DNA of 26,020 bases from Clostridia bacterium (GCA_017508505.1 JAFVYT010000213.1:1-26020); one strand, 5' to 3'; numbered from the stretch's first letter, positions 7,999 through 16,583 are shown. A program made the numbers and translations. The notes: generated by a model not told the origin, from the letters alone.

Positions 7999-8016
7999 CG
8001 GAAGGAGAAAAGAAAG

Positions 8017-9090
8017 ATGATCAGTCAAAATGCTTTGCACCACGCGGAGAAGTGCCGCTTTTGTTTTATGTGCCGACATCTGTGCCCTGTTCAGCTGCAG
8101 ACCGGCAAGGAAATCAATACTCCCCGCGCCAAGGGTCTGCTTTTGAGCATGCACCGCAAGGGCACGGCAGAATTCGACCGTGATATGGCGAGAACCATGT
8201 ATGAGTGTCTGACCTGTGACGCCTGCGTCAACGATTGCGCCACGGGCTATCAGCCTCCCCTTTTCATCCGTGAGGCGAGAACCGAGGCCGTGGTAAACGA
8301 CCTTGCCCCCGACGAGGTGATGACGCTCATCGAGAACGTGGAAAAAAGCGGCAACATCTACGGGATGGAGAAGCCCTCCTTTGCCCGGGAGGGAAGCGAC
8401 GTTCTGGTTTACGTGGGCGAGGTCGCCGCGTGCCGCGTGCCGCAGATGGCAAAGAGCCTTCTTGCCCTGCTTGAAAAGGCCGGTGTCAGCGCCAAGGTGC
8501 TGGAAAACGAGCCCGCCTCCGGTGTGATGTCGGGAGATCTGATGGGCTACGTGGACGAGGTGGCACAGCAGGCCAAGGCCTTGGCCAAGGCCATAAACGA
8601 TACGGGCCTTAAGACCGTGGTCGTGCTCAACAGCTACGACGCAGAGATGATGAAGCAGAGATATGCCGCAATGGGGGCCGAGATCCACGCCCGGATTGTG
8701 ACGGCTACCTCCTTTGTCGCAGACCTGATCGCCAAGGGGGCTCTGACTCCCAAGAAGGCTACGGGGACGCTTGCGGCCTGCCACGACGACGACCGTTTGG
8801 CCAGAACCTTCTATGAATTTGAGCCCGTCCGTGCCATGGCCAAGGCCGCAGGGTATGCGCTTACGGAAATGTTCAACAAGGAGCGACTTGCCAAGTCCTG
8901 CGGCAACGCCGTGACGCTTGCCTATATGCCCGAAATCGTCAAGCGCGTCGCAGGGGGCCGATGGGACGATCTGCTGCGCACCGAGGCAAAGGTCATCCTC
9001 ACCGCCAATCCCGAGTCTTATCTTTGCCTTGAGGCGGCACGTCCTGAGGGAGCGTGTGTGGTAGACCTCTATTCTGCCCTGGCCGAATGA
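8017..9090 (+). CDS. two-cluster ferredoxin-like protein of the GlcF type with degenerate CCG domains
   Basis: A 357-residue protein with two CxxCxxCxxxC motifs (Cys13/16/19/23 and Cys64/67/70/74), so two [4Fe-4S] clusters, like the front half of GlcF/HdrD-type subunits. The rest follows the layout of two CCG domains, but most ligands are gone. The first CCG position reads EPASG and its final CPxC position reads NSYDAE. The second keeps single cysteines (LAACHDDD, SCGNA) and ends in NPESY. It should therefore move electrons through two cubane clusters but not hold the unusual cluster of HdrB/GlcF. It follows the flavoprotein by 18 bp with GGAG before the ATG, and its TGA overlaps the etfB start. 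Confidence 0.8.
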   Translation: MISQNALHHAEKCRFCFMCRHLCPVQLQTGKEINTPRAKGLLLSMHRKGTAEFDRDMARTMYECLTCDACVNDCATGYQPPLFIREARTEAVVNDLAPDEVMTLIENVEKSGNIYGMEKPSFAREGSDVLVYVGEVAACRVPQMAKSLLALLEKAGVSAKVLENEPASGVMSGDLMGYVDEVAQQAKALAKAINDTGLKTVVVLNSYDAEMMKQRYAAMGAEIHARIVTATSFVADLIAKGALTPKKATGTLAACHDDDRLARTFYEFEPVRAMAKAAGYALTEMFNKERLAKSCGNAVTLAYMPEIVKRVAGGRWDDLLRTEAKVILTANPESYLCLEAARPEGACVVDLYSALAE

Positions 9091-9860
9091 ATATTCTGGT
9101 CTGTCTGAAGGCGGTGCCCTCCACGGGAAACGTATCCGTGGACGGGAGCTTTCGACTGCGTCGGGACGGCACGAGGCTCGAGTGGAACGTGGCAGATCAG
9201 GGGGCCTTGGAGGCCGCACTTACCTTAAAGGGGGCGGACGGGGCCGTTACCGTGATCACCATGGGCCCGGAAACATGCAAGGATAACCTGCGGGAGCTGT
9301 TTTCCCGCGGGGCTGACCGTGCCCTTCTTTTGACGGATCTTGCCTTTGCCGGGTCCGATACCTACGCCACCGCTCGCATCCTTTCCGAGGCGGTGCGCAA
9401 AACGGGGCCCTACGATCTGATCCTTTGCGGTCGCCGTGCCATAGACGGCGAGACCGGGCAGGTGCCGGGGATGCTGGCGGCAGCCCTCGGGCTTCCCTCG
9501 GTCAGCAATGCGGAAAAGATCCTTTCGGATGGGGGAGCCCTTCTTGTGAAAAGACGGCTGGAGGATCGGGAAACGACCCTTTCCGTGTCCCTTCCCGCCG
9601 TGGTCTCCGTTTGTGAATACACCTATTCCCTGCGCCTGCCGGGCATCCTCGGGATGCGCCGTGCCAAGGGCAAGGAGGCAGAGCTTCTTTCCCTTGCCGA
9701 TCTCGGTCTTTCTGCCGAGGCGTGCGGGCTTCTCGGCTCCCTGACCCGCGTCATCGGGATGGATACTCGCTTTCCCGGCCTTCGCAAGGGGCCGAGGGAC
9801 AGGGAGCTTTCCGTGGCACTGCCCCGCCTTCGGGAGATGCTGGGGAGGGAGAAGCGATGA
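9087..9860 (+). CDS. etfB: electron transfer flavoprotein, beta subunit
   Basis: A 257-residue EtfB of normal length. The ATG at 9087 overlaps the stop of the Fe-S gene (ATGA). It begins MNILVCLKAVPSTG, as EtfB proteins do, and has DQGALEAALTLK (residues about 38-49) and the nucleotide-binding CGRRAIDGETGQVPGM loop (near 113-128). Related bifurcating EtfBs carry a GDTAQV version of this loop, so an NAD(H)-linked, possibly electron-confurcating role is plausible but not proven. It forms a heterodimer with the EtfA that follows with a 4-bp overlap. The partner dehydrogenase is most likely the flavoprotein at 6571-7998. Confidence 0.92.
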   Translation: MNILVCLKAVPSTGNVSVDGSFRLRRDGTRLEWNVADQGALEAALTLKGADGAVTVITMGPETCKDNLRELFSRGADRALLLTDLAFAGSDTYATARILSEAVRKTGPYDLILCGRRAIDGETGQVPGMLAAALGLPSVSNAEKILSDGGALLVKRRLEDRETTLSVSLPAVVSVCEYTYSLRLPGILGMRRAKGKEAELLSLADLGLSAEACGLLGSLTRVIGMDTRFPGLRKGPRDRELSVALPRLREMLGREKR

Positions 9861-10765
9861 GGCTTTGCGTGCTTTGCCCCTACGGGCTGGACGAGGGACT
9901 GCTCTCCAAGGCCGTAGCGCTGTGCCCGACGGAGCCCGTGCGGGTGCTGGTTCCCGAAAAGGATGCTCTCGCTGCAGCTCGATACGGTGCGGCCCTGATC
10001 CATATCCTGCCGTCCGCAGACTCGGACGAGATGCAGCTTGCCCTTTGGCTGAAGGGAAAAATCGAGGAATGGGAGAGCAATGCGGTGCTTGCTCCCGCGA
10101 GCATTGCCATGCGAAACCTGATGCCCTATCTTGCCTTTCTTGCGTCGGCGGGTCTGACCGCCGACTGTACGGCGCTCACCCGAGAGGGGGAGACGCTTTT
10201 GCAGACCCGCCCTGCCTTCGGAAACAGTCTGATGGCCACCATAAAAAGCCTGAGTCCCGTTCAGATGGCTACGGTTCGCCCGGGCACCTTCCGCGCTGTG
10301 GTACGCCCTGCGGAGTGTCCGCGGGTGACGGTGGAGGCTCCCGTTTTCACGGAGAGCACCGTCACGGTACGGGAGGAAAGGCTCTACGCGGATGCGGTTC
10401 CGCTTTCTCAGGCTCAAATCATCGTCGCGGGGGGAGCGGGCATCGGCTCAGCGGCGGGCTTTCAAAAGCTGGAGCGCCTTGCGGCGCGCCTCGGAGGGAG
10501 CGTGGCCGCCTCCCGCAATGCGGTGGATGCGGGCTTTGCGCCCTTCCGCTGTCAGGTGGGGATGACGGGGGTGACCGTCTGCCCCAAGATCTATCTTGCC
10601 GTGGGCATCAGCGGTGCGGTTCAGCACCTTGCGGGGATGAACGGGGCAGAAACGGTGATTGCGATCAATTCCGATCCCAAGGCACCCATCTTCGACTATG
10701 CCGACTACGGCATTGTGGGGGATTGGGAAGCGGTGATCGATGCATTATTGGAGGAAGAACAATGA
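9857..10765 (+). CDS. etfA: electron transfer flavoprotein, alpha subunit
   Basis: A 302-residue EtfA starting at the ATG within the etfB stop (ATGA). The C-terminal FAD domain is textbook: SRNAVDAGF, QVGMTGVTVCP, AVGISGAVQHLAGM, AINSDPKAPIFDYADYGIVGD. There is no N-terminal ferredoxin domain, unlike the EtfA (LctC) of the bifurcating lactate dehydrogenase of Acetobacterium. In this operon the separate two-cluster protein at 8017-9090 may fill that place. Its TGA overlaps the iolB ATG, so all four redox genes and iolB are translationally linked. Confidence 0.94.
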   Translation: MRLCVLCPYGLDEGLLSKAVALCPTEPVRVLVPEKDALAAARYGAALIHILPSADSDEMQLALWLKGKIEEWESNAVLAPASIAMRNLMPYLAFLASAGLTADCTALTREGETLLQTRPAFGNSLMATIKSLSPVQMATVRPGTFRAVVRPAECPRVTVEAPVFTESTVTVREERLYADAVPLSQAQIIVAGGAGIGSAAGFQKLERLAARLGGSVAASRNAVDAGFAPFRCQVGMTGVTVCPKIYLAVGISGAVQHLAGMNGAETVIAINSDPKAPIFDYADYGIVGDWEAVIDALLEEEQ

Positions 10766-11553
10766 ATTACAAAAAGACTTATACCCCGAAAATCGGCTAC
10801 ACCAAGCTCTGTGAGCAGGAAAAATGCAGCTGTAAGCGTCTCGGCTTCGGTATGATCGAGCTGAACTGCGGAGACAGCGTGACCATCGACACCGAAAACA
10901 AGGAGTATTCCTTCGTTTTCCTGACGGGGCGTGCCGACGTCCGTGTGGGAGAATTCGATTGGAAAAGCGTCGGTGGCAGACAGGACGTTTTCGAGGGCCC
11001 TGCCCACAGCGTGTACGCCCCCAGAGGCTCGAGGATTACCTTTACGGGCTGTGAGCCCGTAAAGATCGCCGTGATCGACACGCCTACGGACAAGGACTCC
11101 GCTCCTCAATGGAAAAAGCCCGAGGAGGTCAAGATTATGACCCTCGGAGAGCAGCCCTGGAAGAGGGACGCCCACTTTATCGTGGACGAGGCGTGCAATG
11201 CGGATTACCTGACCATCGGGGAGTCCTTCGTGGAGCCCGGCAACTGGGCAGGCTTCCCCGGACACAAGCACGACGTGGACGATATGCCTCGGGAGTCCGT
11301 TGCGGAGGAGATCTACTTCTTCCTCTTCGACAAGCCGCAGGGCTTCGGCTTCCAGAGCCTTTATACCCGCGACGGTGAGATCGACGAGACCTATCGGGTC
11401 AAATCCAACGATCTGGTGGAATTCCCCAAGGGGTATCACCTGACCCTGAACACCCCCGGCTACAGGATGTATATTCTGTGGCTGATGGCAGGGGATCTGC
11501 AGGGGATTCACCGCACCAACGACCCGGATCATCAGTGGGTTCTCGAGAAATGA
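10762..11553 (+). CDS. iolB: 5-deoxy-glucuronate isomerase (KduI/IolB family)
   Basis: A 263-residue bicupin isomerase, the usual IolB length. The start at 10762 overlaps the etfA stop by 4 bp. The signature region is complete: FPGHKHDVDD with metal-ligand His168 and His170, AEEIYFF with Glu183, PQGFGFQSLYTRDGEIDET, then KGYHLTLNTPGYRMYILWLMAGD. Known IolB converts 5-deoxy-glucuronate to 5-dehydro-2-deoxygluconate in inositol breakdown. None of the other inositol genes (iolC, iolD, iolE, iolG) is in the window, so here the enzyme may isomerise another uronate-like intermediate produced by the redox module upstream. Confidence 0.88.
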   Translation: MNYKKTYTPKIGYTKLCEQEKCSCKRLGFGMIELNCGDSVTIDTENKEYSFVFLTGRADVRVGEFDWKSVGGRQDVFEGPAHSVYAPRGSRITFTGCEPVKIAVIDTPTDKDSAPQWKKPEEVKIMTLGEQPWKRDAHFIVDEACNADYLTIGESFVEPGNWAGFPGHKHDVDDMPRESVAEEIYFFLFDKPQGFGFQSLYTRDGEIDETYRVKSNDLVEFPKGYHLTLNTPGYRMYILWLMAGDLQGIHRTNDPDHQWVLEK

Positions 11554-11606
11554 TTCTGCTTGGGGGGGGAAGGCGCGTGCTCTCCCCGCCCTTATAGGAG
11601 TAGGCT

Positions 11607-13097
11607 ATGAACGAATATGGATTGGGCGTAGACATCGGCAGCGGCTCCGTGAAGCTGACGCTTCTTTCCCGAGAGGGAAGGATCGTCGGCACGGCGGGCT
11701 GTGAATATCCCACCTTTTATCCCTTCGTGGGCGGGTGTGAGCAGGAGCCGGAGGATTGGTGTCGCGCCTTTCGCACCGCCCTTTCGGAGCTGATCGAAAA
11801 AACGGGCATCCGCTCTGAGGAAATCAAGACCGTCGCCCCCGACGCCGCCACCCATACGGCGGTGCTTCTGGACGAAGAGAAAAGAGTGCTCAGAAGGGCC
11901 ATTCTCTGGACGGATCAACGCTGCACCCGGGAGGTCTCGTACCTGAAGGAGCAGCATCTCGATCTGATTCGGGCGCAATGCCTGAACACCCCCACCACCG
12001 TCTGGACGCTGCCCCAATTGATGTGGCTTCGCACCCACGAGCCCGAGGTCTGGGACAGGGTACGTCATCTGCTCTTTGCCAAGGACTACCTGCGCTACCG
12101 CCTTTGCGGCACCCTTATGACCGACCACATCGACGCCGCAGGCTCGATGTTCTACGACGTGACAAAGGAGCGCTGGTCCGAGGAGCTCTGCGAGGTCGGC
12201 GGGATCCGCACCGAGTGGCTCCCCGCGCTGAAAAGCCCCGTGGACAGGGCGGGGGTCGTCACCGAGGCGGCCGCCGCGGAATTCGGCCTTGCCCCCGGCA
12301 CCGCCGTGATGGTGGGCACCACGGACACCGTGATGGAGGTGTTCGCCGCAGGGAGTGTGGAGGAGGGTCACGCCACCGTCAAGCTTGCCACGGCAGGGCG
12401 CATCTGCGTCATTTCCGATCACAGGCTGGACTCTCCCTTTATTTTCAATTATCGCCACGTGGTACCCGGGCTTTGGTATCCGGGAACGGCCACCGCGAGC
12501 TGTGCCAACAGCTACCGCTGGTACCGTGACACCGTGGGCAGAGCCCCCTATCCCCGGCTGGACGAGGGAGCGGAGAGGGTTCCCGCAGGCAGCGACGGAC
12601 TTTTGTTCCACCCTTATCTGAACGGGGAATTGACCCCCTACAACGACCCCGAGCTGCGCGGGAGCTTTACGGGGCTCAGCGCAAGCCACACCACCGCCCA
12701 CTTCACCCGCGCCACCCTGGAGGGCGTTGCGATGAGTCTGCGGGAATGTATGGGCGTTCTGAAGGACTTGGGCGTTGAGATGAAGCGCGTCCGCATCATC
12801 GGCGGCGGTGCCAAGGGCGCCCTTTGGCGTCAGATTGTAGCGGACGTATTGGGGCTGCGGATGGAAAAGGTCAAGGTGGACGATTCCTCCTTTGGCTCTG
12901 CGATGCTGGCTGCAGTGGGCATCGGCTGGTTTGAAAGCTTTGCCGAGGCCGCCGAGACCTGCATTGAGATCGACTCCGTCACAGAACCGAACAAAGCAAA
13001 TCAAAGGGTCTACGACGAGGCCTTCGAGCGTTATCGGGCCATCGCCGCCGCCCTCGGCCCTCTATATCGAAAGGAGAAGCGCTATGACAGCCCGTGA
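11607..13097 (+). CDS. xylB: FGGY-family sugar kinase (xylulokinase-like)
   Basis: A 496-residue FGGY carbohydrate kinase. The N-terminal phosphate loop is GVDIGSGSVKLTLL (7-20). The substrate region has ILWTDQRC, the mid-protein GTTDTVMEV holds the probable catalytic Asp, and the C-terminal ATP site is IIGGGAKGALWRQIVADVLG. Length and motifs favour xylulokinase, but FGGY kinases switch substrate easily, so gene identity is tentative. The RBS ATAGGAG is 7 bases upstream. The 53-bp gap after iolB holds a G-run facing a C-run (11561-11593), a possible stem that could tune expression within the operon. In context it phosphorylates a ketose or keto-acid made upstream. The last 14 bp overlap the RpiR gene. 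Confidence 0.78.
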   Translation: MNEYGLGVDIGSGSVKLTLLSREGRIVGTAGCEYPTFYPFVGGCEQEPEDWCRAFRTALSELIEKTGIRSEEIKTVAPDAATHTAVLLDEEKRVLRRAILWTDQRCTREVSYLKEQHLDLIRAQCLNTPTTVWTLPQLMWLRTHEPEVWDRVRHLLFAKDYLRYRLCGTLMTDHIDAAGSMFYDVTKERWSEELCEVGGIRTEWLPALKSPVDRAGVVTEAAAAEFGLAPGTAVMVGTTDTVMEVFAAGSVEEGHATVKLATAGRICVISDHRLDSPFIFNYRHVVPGLWYPGTATASCANSYRWYRDTVGRAPYPRLDEGAERVPAGSDGLLFHPYLNGELTPYNDPELRGSFTGLSASHTTAHFTRATLEGVAMSLRECMGVLKDLGVEMKRVRIIGGGAKGALWRQIVADVLGLRMEKVKVDDSSFGSAMLAAVGIGWFESFAEAAETCIEIDSVTEPNKANQRVYDEAFERYRAIAAALGPLYRKEKRYDSP

Positions 13098-13935
13098 GAA
13101 TCCCACCACCCTGGTGATGCGAATTGAGAATGCCATTCCCAATCTGAGTAAATCCGAAAAGGTGGTTGCAGGCTACATCGTGCAAAATCCGGAGCAGGTG
13201 ATCTCTTTATCCGTGGCCGCCTTGGCGGATATCTGCGGCGTTTCCGACCCAACGGTGGTGCGGATGTGTCAGAAGCTGGGCTTTTCTGGCTATCAGAGCC
13301 TCAAGCTTGCCATGGCCGCTGCCGTTGTCCCCCCCTCCCAGACGGTGCACGAGGCTGTCACCCCCTCGGACGATATCAAGACCGTGGTGGAAAAGGTCTT
13401 CCAAAGTGCGCTTTTTGCCCTGCAGCTGACCCGTGATACCTTGGACGTGAAGGCAATGGGAGATGCGGCTGAGGCGCTTCTTGCTGCAAAGAGAATCGTC
13501 ATCCTCGGTCAGGGTGCCTCCGGCCCCATCGCCGCCGACCTTCACCATAAGCTCCTGCGGCTGGGTATGAACGCGATGGTGTACACCGACTCCCATTTGC
13601 AGGCCATTGCCTGCTCGTATCTGGAAAGGGGCGACGTGGTGTTTACCATCAGCCACTCCGGCAGCTCCAAGGCCGTGGTGGACAATGCGGCCATCGCCAA
13701 GAAGAGCGGGGCGGAAATCATCGCCCTGACAAGCTCGGGCAAGTCCCCCTTGAGCAAGATCGCGGACATTTACCTGACCACCACCTCAAGCGAAACCAAG
13801 TACCGCGTGGTGGCCATCTCCTCCCGTGCTGCCGCCCTTACCATCGTGGATTCTCTTTATACCTATCTTGCGATGCGTTGCAAGGACGCTATGAGCCTGA
13901 AGGTGGAGAAGAATATGGAGCACTTAAAATACTGA
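13084..13935 (+). CDS. RpiR/MurR-HexR family transcriptional regulator
   Basis: A 283-residue regulator. An N-terminal RpiR helix-turn-helix (about 20-80; SLSVAALADICGVSDP, VVRMCQKLGFSGY) is followed by a SIS sugar-phosphate-binding domain (about 120-250; ILGQGASGPIAADL, TISHSGSSKAVVD, ALTSSGKSPLSKIAD). The ATG at 13084 has AAAGGAG 7 bases upstream and overlaps xylB by 14 bp. SIS domains sense phosphosugars; HexR senses KDPG. Palindromes of HexR architecture at both divergent promoters (6354-6376 and 6511-6527) suggest that this protein controls its own operon and the eda operon. That link is inferred from site shape and gene content. Confidence 0.9.
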   Translation: MTARENPTTLVMRIENAIPNLSKSEKVVAGYIVQNPEQVISLSVAALADICGVSDPTVVRMCQKLGFSGYQSLKLAMAAAVVPPSQTVHEAVTPSDDIKTVVEKVFQSALFALQLTRDTLDVKAMGDAAEALLAAKRIVILGQGASGPIAADLHHKLLRLGMNAMVYTDSHLQAIACSYLERGDVVFTISHSGSSKAVVDNAAIAKKSGAEIIALTSSGKSPLSKIADIYLTTTSSETKYRVVAISSRAAALTIVDSLYTYLAMRCKDAMSLKVEKNMEHLKY

Positions 13936-13940
13936 CTGCA

Positions 13941-13970
13941 AAAAGTCCTGCGCCGCGGCGCAGGACTTTT
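13941..13970. terminator. bidirectional intrinsic terminator
   Basis: A perfect palindrome: AAAAGTCCTGCGCC and its complement around GC, flanked by A and T runs. It sits between the convergent RpiR and LysR genes, 5 bases after the first stop and 1 base from the second, and serves both. Confidence 0.93.
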
Positions 13971-13971
13971 T

Positions 13972-14871
13972 TTATTCTGTCTCATCGGAGAATTCGTTCT
14001 CCTTGAGATAGTCGATGAAGGTCTTCAGGCTTTTGGACATCCATTTGTTTTTGCGATGGATCAATTGCTTCCAGATCTCCAGATTCAAATCCTTCACATC
14101 GAGGTAGCAAAGCTCTCCCGATCGGATCCGATCCCGTGTGACAAAGTCGGGCAGATACGAGATCATATTGCTCCCCGCGACGGTGGAGGTAATGATGTCC
14201 GTTCTCCCGATCTCCAATACCGGGGTGATTTCCAGAGACATTTTGGCAAGCTCCTTATCAAAGACCCGCCGATAGCCCTGCCCGTGCTCCGTTAAAATAA
14301 AGGGCTCCCCCACGATGTCTCTGACCGAAAGGCAGCGGGCTCCGGCAAAGCGGCTCTTGGCGCTTGCCACAAAGTGCATGGAGAGGGGCTCCTCCTTGGC
14401 AATGACGTAGTCCTTTTGGTAGGAGTGGTTGTCCAGAGTGATGATCACGTCTGCCTCGTTGTGATCCAGCATATCAAACATCACGAGGGTATCGGCGGTG
14501 GTGAATTTGATGGAGACGTTGGGGTATCGGTTGTGAAAGGCGAGGTAGTGGGTTTTGATGATCTCGTCACAGACCGAGTCGGGGGTGACGATGTGAATAT
14601 GCCCCTCCGGTGCCTCGTCGCGGGTCAGGCTTTCCTTTAATTCATCGGTCAGAGCCCGTACCCGGTTGGCGTAGGCGATCAGCTCGTGACCGCGCTTTGT
14701 CAGAGTAACGGTATGGTTGATCCGCTCAAAGAGCAGACACCCGAGCTCCTCCTCCAGCTGCTTGATCTGAAAGGAAATGGTGGACTGGGAATAGCCCAAA
14801 AGCTCTGCCGCACGGGTAAAGCCTCCCAATTCCGCCACGTGGGTAAAGGTGATCAGATTTCGTAATTCCAT
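13972..14871 (-). CDS. LysR-family transcriptional regulator
   Basis: A 299-residue LTTR. The winged helix-turn-helix lies at 1-60 (FTHVAELGGFTRAAELLGYS, STISFQIKQLEEELG, LLFER, LTKRG), and the effector-binding PBP fold spans about 90-295 (IHIVTPDSVCDEI, EADVIITL). The RBS AAGGAG is 7 bases from the ATG at 14871. It diverges from the sodium:solute symporter across 155 bp and ends at the shared terminator, so the symporter is its likely target. The effector cannot be read from sequence, but LTTRs of this arrangement usually sense the transported compound or a product of it. Confidence 0.93.
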   Translation of the reverse strand: MELRNLITFTHVAELGGFTRAAELLGYSQSTISFQIKQLEEELGCLLFERINHTVTLTKRGHELIAYANRVRALTDELKESLTRDEAPEGHIHIVTPDSVCDEIIKTHYLAFHNRYPNVSIKFTTADTLVMFDMLDHNEADVIITLDNHSYQKDYVIAKEEPLSMHFVASAKSRFAGARCLSVRDIVGEPFILTEHGQGYRRVFDKELAKMSLEITPVLEIGRTDIITSTVAGSNMISYLPDFVTRDRIRSGELCYLDVKDLNLEIWKQLIHRKNKWMSKSLKTFIDYLKENEFSDETE

Positions 14872-14906
14872 AGAACCGCTCCTTGATCGAAAATATCAAT
14901 GGCTAA

Positions 14907-14928
14907 GATCAAAACTATTTGTTTGACC
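14907..14928. promoter_or_regulatory. candidate LysR operator
   Basis: GATCAAA-N8-TTTGACC, an imperfect dyad overlapping the -35 of the symporter promoter. A second dyad, TTGAT-N7-ATCAA, lies at 14883-14899, nearer the LysR start. Two spaced dyads in a divergent LysR gap are the usual arrangement for LTTR binding. Confidence 0.5.
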
Positions 14929-14951
14929 GATCTTTGTTCTCAGTATATAAT
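14923..14951 (+). promoter_or_regulatory. sigma-A promoter for the symporter gene
   Basis: TTGACC (14923-14928), 17-bp spacer, TATAAT (14946-14951). The leader to the ATG at 15027 is about 69 bases. Confidence 0.85.
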
Positions 14952-15026
14952 AATCGGCGTAGAAAAGCAAGCCGCAGGGAAGATTTTTTATTCCCGCAGC
15001 GATTTGAGCTCCACGGAGGAAGATTT

Positions 15027-16583
15027 ATGACACAACCCCAGCTTTACACCCTTGTGGCACTGGCGGTCTATGCCATTGTGATGGCGTTGATCGGGTGCTT
15101 CAGCTTTGGAAAGTCCAAGACGCTGGACAACTTTTTGATCGGCGGCCGAAACATCGGCGCCTGGGTCACGGCCTTCGCCTACGGTACGACCTACTTTTCT
15201 GCGGTGGTCTTCGTGGGCTACGCGGGACAGCACGGCTGGAACATCGGCGTCGGGGCCGTTTGGATCGGGATCGGAAACGCCGTCCTCGGATGCCTTTTGT
15301 CCTGGCTTCTGTTTGCCAACCGCACCCGCAAGATGACCAAGCGTCTGAATGCCAGAACCATGCCCGACTATTTTGAGAAGCGCTATCAGTCCAAGGGGAT
15401 GAAGGTTCTCGCGGCGGTCATCATCTTCGTTTTTCTCGTTCCGTACTCTGCGGCGGTCTACAAGGGACTCGGCTCTCTGTTCAGCGCCGTATTCCCCGGG
15501 GTCGAGACCTGGGTCTGGATGCTGATCATTGCGGCTTTGACTGCGGTGTATCTGGTTGCGGGGGGATATATTGCTACGGCCTACACGGATCTGGTTCAGG
15601 GCATCGTGATGATCGTCGGCGTGGTTTGCCTGGTGTTTGCCGTCCTCGGTCACGAGAACGTGGGTGGCATCGGCGGCCTTATGGAGAATCTGAAGAATTT
15701 CGAGTCCCTGCCCGGAGACCCCAATCCCATCACGGGAAGCCAATTGACGGATCTCTTCGGCGGCTCCTCCTTCAAGTTTCTTTGCTTTAACATTATGCTG
15801 ACCAGCTTCGGTACCTGGGGTCTTCCTCAGATGATCGGTAAGTTTTACGCCATCAAGGACACCGCCGCCATCAAGCGCGGCACCATCATCTCCACCGTTT
15901 TCTGCGCTGTGATCGGCTGTGGTGCTTACCTCATCGGCTCCACCTCGAGACTCGTTCTTGAGGGCAAGCTTCCCGAGGGAGGCATCGACGCCGTCATCCC
16001 CGCGGTTTTGATGGAGGTGCTGGGAGGCGGTACCCTCGGCATCATCCTGCTTGCGATCATCATGATCCTGCTGCTTTCCGCTTCCATGTCGACCCTTGGG
16101 GCTGTGGTTCTGACCTCCGCCTCCGCCGTTGCGATGGACCTGATCCCCGCCGTAAGAAGGAAGGAGACCAAGCCTGAGCATCAGATGCTCCTGACCCGCT
16201 GTCTCTGCCTTGTTTTCGTTGCCTGCTCCTTTGTTTTCGCAACCCAAAACATTCCGATTATTGTCAGCCTGATGTCCTTCTCCTGGGGGCTTGTCTCCGG
16301 ATGCTTCATCGGCCCGTACATTTGGGGTCTGTTCTCCAAGAGGATCACCAGAATCGGTGCCATGGCGGGAATCCTTTCCGGCCTTCTTACCGTGGGCGGC
16401 GCGACCCTTGTGATCACCCTGCAGTCCGGCTTTTCCGCCGCTGCCGCGAAGTCTCCCGAGATGGGCGTAGCCGCGATGGCCGTTTCCATGATTGCAGTGC
16501 CTCTTGTCAGTGCCTTGACCAAGAATTCGAAGAAGGACACCGAGCGCGTGGAAGCGCTCTTCGAGTGCTACAAGGAAAACTGA
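15027..16583 (+). CDS. sodium:solute symporter (SSS family)
   Basis: A 518-residue multi-pass membrane protein. The ATG at 15027 has GGAGGA 7 bases upstream; an in-frame extension further upstream would begin at the promoter and is rejected. It begins with a hydrophobic helix (TLVALAVYAIVMALIG), then the family hallmark FLIGGRNIGAWVTAFAYGTTYFSA split by short loops, and many hydrophobic helices to the end, consistent with the 13-helix SSS fold. Family members import sugars, sialic acid, proline or carboxylates with sodium. Placement between sugar operons, divergent from LysR, suggests import of the sugar or sugar acid used here. It is a single-gene transcript closed by a terminator. Confidence 0.9.
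   Translation: MTQPQLYTLVALAVYAIVMALIGCFSFGKSKTLDNFLIGGRNIGAWVTAFAYGTTYFSAVVFVGYAGQHGWNIGVGAVWIGIGNAVLGCLLSWLLFANRTRKMTKRLNARTMPDYFEKRYQSKGMKVLAAVIIFVFLVPYSAAVYKGLGSLFSAVFPGVETWVWMLIIAALTAVYLVAGGYIATAYTDLVQGIVMIVGVVCLVFAVLGHENVGGIGGLMENLKNFESLPGDPNPITGSQLTDLFGGSSFKFLCFNIMLTSFGTWGLPQMIGKFYAIKDTAAIKRGTIISTVFCAVIGCGAYLIGSTSRLVLEGKLPEGGIDAVIPAVLMEVLGGGTLGIILLAIIMILLLSASMSTLGAVVLTSASAVAMDLIPAVRRKETKPEHQMLLTRCLCLVFVACSFVFATQNIPIIVSLMSFSWGLVSGCFIGPYIWGLFSKRITRIGAMAGILSGLLTVGGATLVITLQSGFSAAAAKSPEMGVAAMAVSMIAVPLVSALTKNSKKDTERVEALFECYKEN

Noticed and set aside
6877..9219. A 780-codon open frame on the minus strand opposite the flavoprotein and Fe-S genes
   Set aside because: It lies antisense to two well-recognised genes with an RBS and motifs. 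Its own translation has no recognisable domain, and its length follows from GC-rich third positions.
9865..10761. N-terminal extension of IolB in frame across etfA
   Set aside because: The translation is a shadow of etfA. The IolB start at 10762 overlaps the etfA stop as ATGA and gives normal family length.
11561..11593. G-run/C-run stem between iolB and xylB as a terminator
   Set aside because: There is no T run after it, and the operon clearly continues to RpiR. At most it is an mRNA structure.
14988..16247. A 419-codon minus-strand frame opposite the symporter
   Set aside because: The polar, low-complexity translation is antisense to a clear membrane protein with promoter, RBS and terminator.
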